A stretch of 64,000 nucleotides of DNA from Loktanella atrilutea (lineage in GTDB: Bacteria > Pseudomonadota > Alphaproteobacteria > Rhodobacterales > Rhodobacteraceae). Below the pieces are notes generated by a model. That model worked only from the letters and a program-made list of their open reading frames with translations, searched no databases and was not told where the DNA came from. Where the stretch lies: contig NZ_FQUE01000001.1 of assembly GCF_900128995.1 (NCBI RefSeq), positions 248,001 through 312,000 on the forward strand, given 5' to 3'. The first letter of the stretch is position 1. Each line of letters starts with the position of its first letter. The position numbers were made by a program, and so were the translations under genes. This document shows positions 1-8,737 of this stretch, piece after piece.

Positions 1-1176
1 GGCATCCCGCTGGCGGTCAAGGATCTGGCCAATGCCGCCGGGCTGCCGACGACGATGGGTTCGCCCGCCATGCGCGGCAATGTCGCGCAGACGTCCGACA
101 TCATGGTGCAGCGGATGCAGGACGCCGGCGCCATCGTGATCGGCAAGACCAACACGCCGGAGTTCGGTCTGGGCAGCCACACCTTCAACCCGGTCTTCGG
201 GGCGACGCAGAATGCCTTTTTGCCCGGACGCTCGGCGGGTGGGTCGTCGGGCGGGGCCGCCGTGGCGCTGGCGGCGGGGATGATTGCCGTGGCGGACGGG
301 TCCGACATGATGGGCAGCCTGCGCAACCCCGCGGGCTGGAACGGCGTCTACGGCATGCGACCCACGTGGGGCCGTGTCCCGTCGGAACCGCTGGGCGACA
401 TGATGCTGCACCCCCTGTCCACCAACGGACCCATGGCGCGGCACCCGCGGGATATCGCCCTGCTGCTAGATACCATGGCCGGTCCCGATCCGCGCCAGCC
501 CTTCGGTCTGGACGATACCGCGCTGGCGCCGCGGATCGACGCCGACCTGACCGGCCGTCGGATCGGCTGGCTGGGCGACTGGGGCGGCGCCTTTCCGATG
601 GAGGACGGGGTGCTGGATCATTGTGCCGCGCAGGTCGCGCGGTTCGCGGACCTCGGCTGCACGGTCGAGGGGCTGGCGGCACCCTTCGACGCATCGGCCC
701 TCTGGGACAGCTGGATCACCTTGAGGTCCTTTGCCGTGGCGGCCTCTCTGGGGCCGCTTTACGACCAGCCACGCACGCGTGCCGCCCTGAAGGACACCGC
801 GATCTGGGAAATCGAGCGCGGTCGCGCGCTGTCCGCGTCAGAGGTGCAGCGCGCCAGCCTGATCCGGTCGGATTGGTTCCGCGCCGCGACCCACCTGTTC
901 GACACCTACGACGCACTGGTCCTGCCCACGGCGCAGTGCTGGCCTTTCCCGATCGATTGGACATGGCCACAGACCATCGCGGGCGAGCCGATGGATACCT
1001 ATCACCGCTGGATGCAGGTCGTGGTGCCGGTCAGCCTGATCGGCCTGCCGTCGCTGGCCGTGCCGCTGCCCCTGTCGCAAGGCCGCCCAATGGGACTGCA
1101 GCTGATCGGACGGTCGCGCGACGACCTCGGTCTGTTGCAACTGGGGGAGGGGTGGCAAGCGCTTACCGCCGTTTGA
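1..1176 (+). CDS. Amidase signature family amidase (5' partial)
   Basis: The frame is open from base 1, so the N-terminus lies outside the window; 391 codons are present. The protein hydrolyses an amide bond using the Lys/cis-Ser/Ser triad of the amidase signature family. The catalytic Lys is in IPLAVKDLA (codon 7 of the window), the glycine-serine loop is GRSAGGSSGGAA, and the nucleophile Ser lies in DMMGSLRNPAG, where most members have D-x-GGS-(I/V)-R. The C-terminal GLPSLAVPLP and PMGLQLIGR blocks are also typical. The substrate cannot be told. The stop codon overlaps the 3' end of the convergent transporter gene by 14 bases. Confidence 0.9.
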   Translation, partial: GIPLAVKDLANAAGLPTTMGSPAMRGNVAQTSDIMVQRMQDAGAIVIGKTNTPEFGLGSHTFNPVFGATQNAFLPGRSAGGSSGGAAVALAAGMIAVADGSDMMGSLRNPAGWNGVYGMRPTWGRVPSEPLGDMMLHPLSTNGPMARHPRDIALLLDTMAGPDPRQPFGLDDTALAPRIDADLTGRRIGWLGDWGGAFPMEDGVLDHCAAQVARFADLGCTVEGLAAPFDASALWDSWITLRSFAVAASLGPLYDQPRTRAALKDTAIWEIERGRALSASEVQRASLIRSDWFRAATHLFDTYDALVLPTAQCWPFPIDWTWPQTIAGEPMDTYHRWMQVVVPVSLIGLPSLAVPLPLSQGRPMGLQLIGRSRDDLGLLQLGEGWQALTAV

Positions 1177-2644
1177 TGCCGGTCGCCGCGGTGATGGCGG
1201 CCACCAGTGCCATCGCTGCGGCGATCCATGCGATCACGGCAAAGGCGGTGCCCATCGCGGTGACATGACCCGCCCCCGCCGACCGCTCGCCAAAGGTCGC
1301 GGGTCCGTCGGACAGGTTGTAGGCGATCGTGGCGATCGAGCTCATCGCCGCGACGGCGATCAGGCCGCCGATGCGGCTGATCGCGTTGTTCACGCCGGAT
1401 GCAATGCCCGACTGACCGTCCCCCGCCGCGACCATGACGGCGGTGGACAGGGGCGCCACCACCATGCTCATCCCGAAGCCGACGATGCCCATGGCGGGCA
1501 GCACGCCCAGCCAGAACTCGCGCCCCGGGATCACCAGCGCCAGAACCGCGTAGCCCACCGCGACGACGGCCGCCCCCACGGCGATCACAGGCCCCGGACC
1601 GCGCCGGTCCGCCAGCAGGCCGAAGCGTGTCGACAGCAGCGCGATGAAACCCGACAGCGGACCGAAGGCGAAGATCGTCTTGAACTCCGACAGGCCCCAG
1701 CCCGCGACGGTGAGCATCGGCAGATAGAACAGGATCGCACTCATCCCGAAATACAGCAGGAAGGTCGCGAGGTTGGCCGCGCTGAAGCTGCGATTGGCAA
1801 ACAGCCGCAGCGGCATCATCGGATGCGAGGTGCGCCATTCGTGCAGCACGAAAACCGCGAGGGCGGCAGCGCCGCCGACGCCCGTGGCCAGCGTGATGCG
1901 CACATCGTTCGTAGCCTCGAGATGGGTCAGCGTCCACGCCAGCAGGCCCAGGCCCGCCACCGCCAACGCAGCGCCGATCCCATCGATGGGCTCTCCGCTG
2001 CGGCGGGCATCCTTCGTCACGGCGCGGCGGATCAGCAGCAGGGCGATCAGCCCCAGCGGCAGGTTGATGGCGAAGATCCAGCGCCAGGCATCCTGCCCCA
2101 TGACCGACAGCAGCACGCCGCCGATCAGCGGCCCCGCCGCTGTCGTCAGGCCAGAGGCCGCCGCCCAGATGCCGATGGCTCGCCCGCGGATGTCGCGGGG
2201 ATAGGCGCGGCTGATCATCGCCAGCGCGCCGGGAATCATCAGCGCGGCACCGGCGCCCTGTGCCAGCCGTGCCCCGATCAGCCAGTCCGGTGTGGGCGCC
2301 AGCGCGCAGGCCAGCGACGTCAGCAGGAACAGCCCGACGCCAAGGCTGAACACCCGCGCCAGCCCGAAGCGGTCGCCGAAGGCGCCGCCCGTCAGGATCA
2401 GCGCCGACAGGGTGACCATGTAGGCATTGTTGATCCATGTCGCCTGATCGAGGCTGGCGCCCAGAGAGGCGCGAATCGCCGGGATCGCGATGCCGACGAC
2501 GGTGCCGTCGATGAAGCCCATCGACGACGCCAGCACGGCGGCGGCCAGCACGAAGGGCCGCTGCCGTTCCGTGCAGAAATCAGGCACGAAAACGGGCCGC
2601 GCCCGATCAGACGTGGCCCGCGAGGGTGGATTGTCGTTGTGCAA
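1163..2644 (-). CDS. MFS transporter, DHA2 (EmrB/QacA) type drug exporter
   Basis: A 493-residue inner-membrane protein with a hydrophobic pattern fitting 14 transmembrane segments, the usual number for proton-driven DHA2 exporters. Family marks are the N-terminal SSMGFIDGTVVGIAIPAI, with an acidic residue in TM1, then GGAFGDRFGLARVFSLG (motif A) and the AGPLIGGVLL motif C in TM5. A charged N-terminal tail of about 30 residues precedes TM1. It stands 2 bases from the bactofilin gene on the same strand and converges on the amidase. The family exports drugs, dyes or metabolites; the substrate here is unknown. Confidence 0.85.
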   Translation of the reverse strand: MHNDNPPSRATSDRARPVFVPDFCTERQRPFVLAAAVLASSMGFIDGTVVGIAIPAIRASLGASLDQATWINNAYMVTLSALILTGGAFGDRFGLARVFSLGVGLFLLTSLACALAPTPDWLIGARLAQGAGAALMIPGALAMISRAYPRDIRGRAIGIWAAASGLTTAAGPLIGGVLLSVMGQDAWRWIFAINLPLGLIALLLIRRAVTKDARRSGEPIDGIGAALAVAGLGLLAWTLTHLEATNDVRITLATGVGGAAALAVFVLHEWRTSHPMMPLRLFANRSFSAANLATFLLYFGMSAILFYLPMLTVAGWGLSEFKTIFAFGPLSGFIALLSTRFGLLADRRGPGPVIAVGAAVVAVGYAVLALVIPGREFWLGVLPAMGIVGFGMSMVVAPLSTAVMVAAGDGQSGIASGVNNAISRIGGLIAVAAMSSIATIAYNLSDGPATFGERSAGAGHVTAMGTAFAVIAWIAAAMALVAAITAATGIKRR

Positions 2645-2646
2645 GC

Positions 2647-3153
2647 CTAGCTCTTGGCAGGCTCTGCACCGGGGGTGCTGCTGCCCGTGGGCATCTTGGC
2701 CTTGCCGCCGGTGGTCAGCGGATCGTCCTGACGCTGCACCGAGCCTTCGAAATGGGCACCCGATTCGATGGCGATGGTCTTGTGGATGATGTCGCCCTCG
2801 ACCCGCGCGGTCGACGTCAGGCGGACCTTCAGGCCACGGACGCGACCGACGATGCGACCGTGGATCACGACGTCGTCGGCCATGACCTCGCCCTTGACGG
2901 TGGCGCCTTCACCGATCGTCAGCAGGTGGGCGCGGATGTCGCCGTCGACCTGACCCTCGATCTGGATGTCGCCGGTCGTTTTCATGTTGCCGGTGACCAG
3001 CAGGTCGGCGGACAGGATCGACGCGGGCGGCTTGGCCTTGGGCGCGCTGGCCTTGTAGTCGCCACCGGGCGCTGGGGCGGGCGACGACGCGGGAACTGCG
3101 GGCGTCTCGGTGGCCTTGGGACCGGGTTCGTTGATCTTGGATTTAGAAAACAT
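2647..3153 (-). CDS. Bactofilin (polymer-forming cytoskeletal protein)
   Basis: A 168-residue protein. Residues about 45-145 form the bactofilin core, a run of short hydrophobic/glycine repeats (for example GDIQIEGQVDGDI and TVKGEVMADDVVIHGRI) that fold as a right-handed beta-helix and polymerise without nucleotide. The flanking tails are Pro/Ala/Lys-rich and probably disordered, as usual. The start overlaps the end of the upstream M23 peptidase gene by 11 bases, so the two are translationally coupled. Bactofilins elsewhere scaffold peptidoglycan enzymes at curved or stalked cell regions, which fits the partner. Confidence 0.93.
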   Translation of the reverse strand: MFSKSKINEPGPKATETPAVPASSPAPAPGGDYKASAPKAKPPASILSADLLVTGNMKTTGDIQIEGQVDGDIRAHLLTIGEGATVKGEVMADDVVIHGRIVGRVRGLKVRLTSTARVEGDIIHKTIAIESGAHFEGSVQRQDDPLTTGGKAKMPTGSSTPGAEPAKS

Positions 3154-4453
3154 CTTGTCCAGCTTTTATGAAGGTCATCGGGTTGACAGGTGATCCGCCG
3201 ACGCGCACCTCGTAGTGAAGATGCGGTCCGGTCGAACGTCCGGAATTCCCCATATCACCGATCCGCTCCCCGCGCGAGACCCTTTGACCCACCTTCACCT
3301 TCAGTGCGTTCAGGTGGCCGTAGCGCGTCTCGATCCCGAATTCATGCTGGATCTTGATCAGGCGGCCATAACCCGATGACCAGCCTGCATGGATCACCAC
3401 GCCGTCGGCCGTCGCATAGACGGGCGTGCCGATCGGTGCTGCGAAATCGGTCCCCTCGTGCATCCGCCCCCAGCGCTTGCCGAATCCCGAAGTGAAGCGG
3501 AACGAGGCCTTCACCGGCACGTCGAAGGGGGCTTTTTCGGCCGCGATGCGGTAGAGGTTGATCTCGTCCAGGCGGTTCAGGATGCCGTTCGCGCGCGCCG
3601 CATCCGGGTCCGGCCCGCCGCCCATGGTAGAGAACGACAGCGGCGTCAGCGGGCCACCGGCGCCGGAATAGCCGCGACGCACCTGGTTCAGCATGTTGTC
3701 GGGGTTCATGCCGGCCGCCTTGAACATCTTCTCCAGCGGTTCGACGGACACGGTCATCGCTTCTTCCAGCTGGCGGAAGATGTCGTCGTTGCGGTCGTGC
3801 AGCTGTCGCAACTCGTTTTCGGTATCCGCGGCATGGTCGAGTGCGAAGCGGGCGTCCTCGGCGATCTTGTCGCGCTCGGCGGCAGTTTCGGCGAGGGCGG
3901 TGGCCAGCAGGTCGACGGTGCCTTCCTGCACCGCGGTCTGGGCGGCGGGCGTCGCTTCGCCCTCGCCTTCGGCGGTCAGGGCGGCCAGTTCCGTCGCCGC
4001 GGCCTTGCGCTGCTGCATGGTGTCGCGCAGCGTCGCCTGCACGACCTCCAGCCCGGTTTCCAATTCGCGGCGCTTGTCCTCGGTCGCCAGAAGATCGCTT
4101 TGCATGGTGGAGATCTGGGTCAGTGCCGCGCTGAACCGCGCCTGTGCGGCCACGGCCTCTGCGGCGCGGGCGTCGCGTTCCGCTGACAGGGCATTCAGAC
4201 GCGCCTCGTAGACCATCTGGTCGCGCTGCGCCTGAGCCCGGAAATTGCCGCTGCCGATGCTGTCCATCAGCAGGATCGCGGTCGAGATGATCGTCCAGCC
4301 GACGACGGCGGTCGCGACCGTCCATCCAAGCAACTGATGCGCGGGCCGCAGGCGGATGAAGCGGGTTTCCGTGTCGGAGCGGAGAAAGAGCCGCCGCTCA
4401 GGGAATCGGGCCTCGAGGCGCGTGTGGATGGCCTGCGTCAGTCGTGATCTCAT
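3143..4453 (-). CDS. M23 family metallopeptidase, membrane-anchored, with coiled coil
   Basis: The gene encodes 436 residues. An N-terminal basic segment is followed by one TM helix (about 45-68, LLGWTVATAVVGWTIIS), a long Ala/Glu/Arg-rich coiled coil (about 80-260) and a C-terminal LytM/M23 domain. The zinc and catalytic motifs are complete: HEGTD (HxxxD) and HLHYE (HxH). It should cut peptidoglycan cross-bridges in the periplasm. The frame stays open 110 codons upstream, but the ATG at 4453, which begins MRSRLTQAIHTRLEARFPER, gives the protein expected for the Rhodobacterales family with a DUF5930-like N-terminus. It overlaps the bactofilin start, as an M23-bactofilin morphogenesis pair. 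Confidence 0.9.
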   Translation of the reverse strand: MRSRLTQAIHTRLEARFPERRLFLRSDTETRFIRLRPAHQLLGWTVATAVVGWTIISTAILLMDSIGSGNFRAQAQRDQMVYEARLNALSAERDARAAEAVAAQARFSAALTQISTMQSDLLATEDKRRELETGLEVVQATLRDTMQQRKAAATELAALTAEGEGEATPAAQTAVQEGTVDLLATALAETAAERDKIAEDARFALDHAADTENELRQLHDRNDDIFRQLEEAMTVSVEPLEKMFKAAGMNPDNMLNQVRRGYSGAGGPLTPLSFSTMGGGPDPDAARANGILNRLDEINLYRIAAEKAPFDVPVKASFRFTSGFGKRWGRMHEGTDFAAPIGTPVYATADGVVIHAGWSSGYGRLIKIQHEFGIETRYGHLNALKVKVGQRVSRGERIGDMGNSGRSTGPHLHYEVRVGGSPVNPMTFIKAGQDVF

Positions 4454-4825
4454 GCGAAAAGCTCCTGTCCCGTCCCGATTCAGCGCGGCAGGTCCCACCC
4501 TGTTGTCGTTCCGCGCTGCCAGCCGTCTAGACAGCCTGCGGCGCGGGTGCAACAATTTTGAAAAATTGTGGAACAAACCACCAAGTTTGGGCAGGATCAC
4601 GCCGACCAAGCAGGGGGTCGCCTGCAGTCGGGAACCGGTAGAGCCAGAAATGCAGACTTCGGGCAGGTACAATGCCTTATCGTGCGATTCTCTACACCTT
4701 CCGGGGTCGATTGACGTGGCAACGTCGGGTCGCGCGGCGGCCAGTTGCGCGTTCACTTCTCGTCGCAAATACTTCGGGGGCATAAGGCTGGCCCTCGTGA
4801 AAGCCTGTCCCGTAGCCCCGACGGA
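4454..4825. other. Non-coding gap between bcp and the M23 peptidase gene
   Basis: 372 bases with no convincing gene. The M23 frame remains open through most of it, but the codons give a low-quality protein with scattered cysteines and no conserved start. The gap carries a short AT-rich palindrome (4552-4569) about 100 bases before the M23 start, the best candidate for the promoter/operator of the M23-bactofilin operon. No tRNA-like cloverleaf and no obvious terminator of bcp were seen. Confidence 0.6.
4552..4569. promoter_or_regulatory. Perfect 8-bp inverted repeat, possible operator
   Basis: ACAATTTT-GA-AAAATTGT is a perfect palindrome with 8-base arms and a 2-base centre. It is AT-rich in a GC-rich region and lies 99 bases upstream of the M23 peptidase start. 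The symmetry suits a dimeric regulator, but no factor can be named from the sequence. Confidence 0.35.
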
Positions 4826-5302
4826 TCAAAGCGCGCGCACCGCCTCCAACACCGCGTCGACATGGCCCGGCACCTTCACCTTGCGCCAGATCCGCGCGAT
4901 CCGGCCGTCGGGGGCGATCAGGAAGGTCGATCGTTCGATCCCCATGAAGGTCTTGCCGTACATCTGCTTCTCGCCCCAGACGCCGTAGCGTTCGCAGACG
5001 TCGCCCTCTGCATCCGACAGCAGGGGAATGGCGATCTCGCGCTTGGCCACGAACTTGTCGTGCTTGGCGACCGGATCCTTGGACACGCCAAGGACCACGG
5101 CCCCCGCCGCTGCGAAATCCGGTTGGGCGGCGCTGAAATCCAGCGCCTCGGTCGTGCAGCCGGGGGTGTCGTCCTTGGGATAGAAGTAAAGGACGATCGC
5201 CTTGCCGGAGAAATCCGACAGGCTGACCGTGCCGCCGCCGTCGCGGGGCAAGGTGATATCCGGGGCGGCGTCGCCTTCGGACGGGCCGGTCGCTGACAGC
5301 AT
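4826..5302 (-). CDS. bcp: Peroxiredoxin, Bcp/PrxQ type
   Basis: A 158-residue cytoplasmic thiol peroxidase that reduces hydrogen peroxide and organic hydroperoxides. The thioredoxin-like fold shows LYFYPKDDTPGCTTEA, with the peroxidatic Cys at 49, and the family block YGVWGEKQMYGKTFMGIERS. The resolving Cys that many Bcp proteins have five residues after the peroxidatic one is a Leu (54). This copy therefore looks like the 1-Cys form, unless the second Cys (in EGDVCERYGVWG) takes part. It is divergent from the AsmA-like gene across a 93-base gap. Confidence 0.93.
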   Translation of the reverse strand: MLSATGPSEGDAAPDITLPRDGGGTVSLSDFSGKAIVLYFYPKDDTPGCTTEALDFSAAQPDFAAAGAVVLGVSKDPVAKHDKFVAKREIAIPLLSDAEGDVCERYGVWGEKQMYGKTFMGIERSTFLIAPDGRIARIWRKVKVPGHVDAVLEAVRAL

Positions 5303-5395
5303 GGTGATCCTCCTTGCGGATACGGGACGCGTTTCACGGGTTCAGTTCTAGCCCGCGACGGGCAAAGATAAAGGCGAAGAGGCCGAAAGCAGCGC

Positions 5396-8300
5396 ATGAC
5401 CGACCCCGACCCCGTCCAAGAGGCCAGACCGCGGCGCCGCACGCGCGGCGCAAGGCGTCGCAAGCGGTGGCACGCGGCGCGGGTTCTGGCCTATCTTCTG
5501 ACGCTGCCCGTGGTCTTCGGCCTGATGGCCGTCGTGATGATGTTCGACCGCGACATCACGGCACCCGGCTGGGTCACCGATCAGGTCGCGGCGCGGGCGG
5601 GCGGGCTGCTGGGCGGCGGCAGTGTCGATTTCGGGCAGATCGCGGTCCGGCTGGGACCGGACCTGCACCCGCGCGTCCGGCTGATCGACACGGTGCTGGC
5701 CGACGCGGACGGGCGTCCGCTGGCACGCATCGCGGAAATCGACGCCACCGTCAGCCCGCGCGGCCTGCTGTTCGACCGCACCGCGCTGGTGCAGCATGTG
5801 GCGTTGCGCGGCACCGCCGTGGCGCTGATCCGCGATGCGCAGGGGCGGCTGCAGCTGGCGTTCAACCTGCCTGACGGGGACCGTGGCGCCCTGCTGGCGG
5901 ACGGGCTGCCGGGGCTGGTGCGACAGCTCGACACCCTGCGCGACCGGCCCGCTCTCGCGGCACTTGAAAGCCTGACGCTGGCGGGGCTGGACCTGACCTA
6001 TGTCGACGCGCGGGCGGACCGGCGCTGGACAGCGACCGACGGTGGCTTCCAGCTGGCGATCGACGCTGACCGCACGACGGCCTCGGCGGATCTGGCGGTG
6101 GACGGCGCCGCGGGGCAGACGCGGCTCGCGCTCGCGCTGGACAGCCCGCGCGACAGCCTTGCGGCACGGCTGTCCGTCCGCGTGGACGGGGCAGAGGCGC
6201 GCGATCTGGCCAGCCAGTCCGCAGCGCTGCGCTTCCTCGGCGCCCTCGACGCGCCGCTGTCGGCGACGCTGGACACCGCGCTCGACCCCGATGGGATGCT
6301 GGGGCCGCTGCAGGCGACCCTGCAGGTCGGGGCGGGCGCGCTGCAGCCGGCGCCGGGCACCGTGCCGCTGCGGTTCCAGGAACTGACGGCGGCGCTGACC
6401 TACGATCCCGCGGGGCAAGAGCTGACCTTCGACGACGTGACCGTGGTCTCGGACTGGGGGCGCCTGCATGCCAGCGGGCAGGCGCTGGCGCGGGATTTCC
6501 GCCGCGGCCTGCCAGAGGCGCTGGTCGGGCAGCTGACGCTCGACCGGATCGCCCTGACGCCCGGCGACCTTTATCCCGCGCCGGTCACGATCGACCGGGC
6601 GGCCATCGACCTGAGGCTGCGGCTGGACCCCTTCCAGCTGGACGTGGGGCAGGTGACGATCAGCGATCCGAATTTGCGATTGAGCGTGGCAGGCCACCTG
6701 ACGGCGACGCCGCAGGGGTGGGAGGCCGCGATCGACGCGACCAGTCCGCGCCTTGCGACGCGCGATGTCCTGCGTCTGTGGCCCGAACGTCTGCGCCCCG
6801 GCACCCGGAAGTGGTTCGCGGAAAACCTGCTTGCGGGTCAGATGCGCGAGGTGACGGGGGGCTGGCGGATGGCGCCGGGGCAGAAGATGCGGATCGCCGC
6901 CGGTTTCGCCTTCGACGGCGCTTCGGCGCGTTTCCTGAAGGAAGAGCCGCCGATCACCGGTGGTGCCGGCTATGCCACGCTGTCGGACGGCGCCTTTGTG
7001 CTGCGGCTGGATCAGGGACAGGTGATCGCGCCGCAGGGCGGAGCGCTGAATGTCGCAGGGTCTGTGCTGCAGATTCCCGACGTCACGATCAAGAACGCAC
7101 CGATGGTGCTGGACATCGCGACCGCAGGCAGCATCACGGGCACCCTGTCGATCCTCGATCAGCCGCCGTTCCGCTATCTGTCCAAGGCTAATCTGCCGGT
7201 CACGCTGGCGGATGGCCGGGCCGCGGTCGCCGCGCATGTGGAACTGCCGCTGAAGCGCCCGATCCGCCCCGATGACGTGACATTCGATGCCACCGCGCGG
7301 CTGAGCCGGGTGCGAAGCGATACGCTGGTCAAGGGGCGGTCGCTGGCGGCAAGCGATCTGGCGGTGACGGTGGATCGCGGCGGTCTGCGGGTGAGTGGCG
7401 ACGCGACGCTGGACGGCGTGCCGGTGCGCGGCGACTTCAGCCAGATGTTCGGGCCGGGGGCCGACCCGACGCAGGTTGCGGGGCAGGTCACGATCACGCC
7501 GGACGCCCTCGACCGGTTCGGCATCGCCCTGCCACCCGGATCCGTCACCGGGTCGGGCCCGGGAGAGCTGACCGTCACCCTGCCGAAGGGCGAGGCCCCG
7601 CGCTTTGCCCTGACCTCGACGCTGGAAGGCCTTGGCCTGTCGGTCCCGGCGATCGGCTGGTCCAAGGCGCGGGGCACGGCGGGGCGGCTGGAGGTGTCCG
7701 GCACCCTCGGCGCCCAACCGTCCGTCGACAGCCTGCGCCTGCGCGCGCCGGGCCTGCAGGCGTCGGGGACCGTCAGCCTGACCGACGCCGGCCAGCTGGA
7801 GGCCGCGAGCTTTTCCGATGTCAGCGTCGGCGACTGGTTCAACGGCCCCGTCACCCTGCGCGGTCGTGGCAAAGGCCGCACCGTCGGGGTCGAGGTGCGG
7901 GGCGGCACCTTCGATCTGGCCAAGGCCGATCTGGGTGGAGGCGGTGCCGGGGCCAGCGGCGGCACGGGCGAAGGGGCGCCGATCCTCGTGCAGCTGGACC
8001 GGCTGAAGATCTCCGACGCTTTGGCACTGCGCAACTTCGCCGGCAATTTCAACACGACGGGTGGGTTCAACGGCACCTTCACCGGGCTGTTCAACGGACA
8101 GGCGGGGGTCGCGGGTGCCGTCTCTCCCTCTGGCGAGCGCACGGCGGTCCGCATCCATTCCGAGGATGCAGGGGCGGTGCTGCGCGCCGGGCCGTTCCTC
8201 GACGGCGCGCTGGGCGGCACGCTGGACCTGACGCTGTTTCCCGCCGCAGCACCGGGCAGCTTCGATGGCACCCTCGCGCTGCGAGGCCTGCGCGTGCGCG

Positions 8301-8713
8301 ATGCGCCGGCCATCGCGGAACTGTTAGACGCGATCAGCGTGGTGGGGCTGCTGCAGCAGCTGGACGGGCAGGGGCTGGCCTTCGACACGGTGGACGCGGA
8401 ATTCCGCCTGACACCGCAGCAGGTCATCGTCACGGAATCGAGCGCGGTGGGGCCGGGGCTTGGCATTTCGCTGGACGGCATCTACACGCTGGCCAGCCGG
8501 GCAGTGGACTTTCAGGGCGTGATCTCTCCGGTCTACATCCTGAACGGCATCGGCAGCCTGCTGACCCGCCGGGGCGAGGGGCTGCTGGGGTTCAACTTTA
8601 CCCTGCGCGGCACGCCGGGTGCGCCGCAGGTGAGTGTGAACCCGCTGTCGATCTTCACCCCCGGCATGTTCCGGGACATCTTTCGCCGCCCGCCGCCGGT
8701 GGTGACGAATTAG
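5396..8713 (+). CDS. YhdP/AsmA-like protein (DUF3971 type)
   Basis: A 1105-residue protein. A basic cytoplasmic N-terminus of about 28 residues is followed by one TM helix (about 30-50, VLAYLLTLPVVFGLMAVVMM), then more than 1000 residues of beta-rich repeating sequence. The C-terminal part contains the AsmA-like region (GGTLDLTLFPA, SVVGLLQQLDGQGLAFDTVDAEF) typical of YhdP and its relatives. Known members bridge the periplasm as hydrophobic grooves and affect phospholipid traffic to the outer membrane; that role here is by family. It is divergent from bcp and 24 bases upstream of queA, probably cotranscribed. Confidence 0.8.
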   Translation: MTDPDPVQEARPRRRTRGARRRKRWHAARVLAYLLTLPVVFGLMAVVMMFDRDITAPGWVTDQVAARAGGLLGGGSVDFGQIAVRLGPDLHPRVRLIDTVLADADGRPLARIAEIDATVSPRGLLFDRTALVQHVALRGTAVALIRDAQGRLQLAFNLPDGDRGALLADGLPGLVRQLDTLRDRPALAALESLTLAGLDLTYVDARADRRWTATDGGFQLAIDADRTTASADLAVDGAAGQTRLALALDSPRDSLAARLSVRVDGAEARDLASQSAALRFLGALDAPLSATLDTALDPDGMLGPLQATLQVGAGALQPAPGTVPLRFQELTAALTYDPAGQELTFDDVTVVSDWGRLHASGQALARDFRRGLPEALVGQLTLDRIALTPGDLYPAPVTIDRAAIDLRLRLDPFQLDVGQVTISDPNLRLSVAGHLTATPQGWEAAIDATSPRLATRDVLRLWPERLRPGTRKWFAENLLAGQMREVTGGWRMAPGQKMRIAAGFAFDGASARFLKEEPPITGGAGYATLSDGAFVLRLDQGQVIAPQGGALNVAGSVLQIPDVTIKNAPMVLDIATAGSITGTLSILDQPPFRYLSKANLPVTLADGRAAVAAHVELPLKRPIRPDDVTFDATARLSRVRSDTLVKGRSLAASDLAVTVDRGGLRVSGDATLDGVPVRGDFSQMFGPGADPTQVAGQVTITPDALDRFGIALPPGSVTGSGPGELTVTLPKGEAPRFALTSTLEGLGLSVPAIGWSKARGTAGRLEVSGTLGAQPSVDSLRLRAPGLQASGTVSLTDAGQLEAASFSDVSVGDWFNGPVTLRGRGKGRTVGVEVRGGTFDLAKADLGGGGAGASGGTGEGAPILVQLDRLKISDALALRNFAGNFNTTGGFNGTFTGLFNGQAGVAGAVSPSGERTAVRIHSEDAGAVLRAGPFLDGALGGTLDLTLFPAAAPGSFDGTLALRGLRVRDAPAIAELLDAISVVGLLQQLDGQGLAFDTVDAEFRLTPQQVIVTESSAVGPGLGISLDGIYTLASRAVDFQGVISPVYILNGIGSLLTRRGEGLLGFNFTLRGTPGAPQVSVNPLSIFTPGMFRDIFRRPPPVVTN

Positions 8714-8737
8714 GCCCGCTGCACAAGGGGTTGCGCG

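Noticed and set aside
4454-4783. 110-codon N-terminal extension of the M23 peptidase
   Set aside because: No conserved sequence or ribosome site; the ATG at 4453 gives the expected membrane-anchored protein.
5348-8158. 936-codon open frame on the minus strand opposite the AsmA-like gene
   Set aside because: Arg/Gln/Pro-rich composition typical of the antisense of GC-rich genes; no motif, no ribosome site, and the plus-strand protein is clearly a known family.
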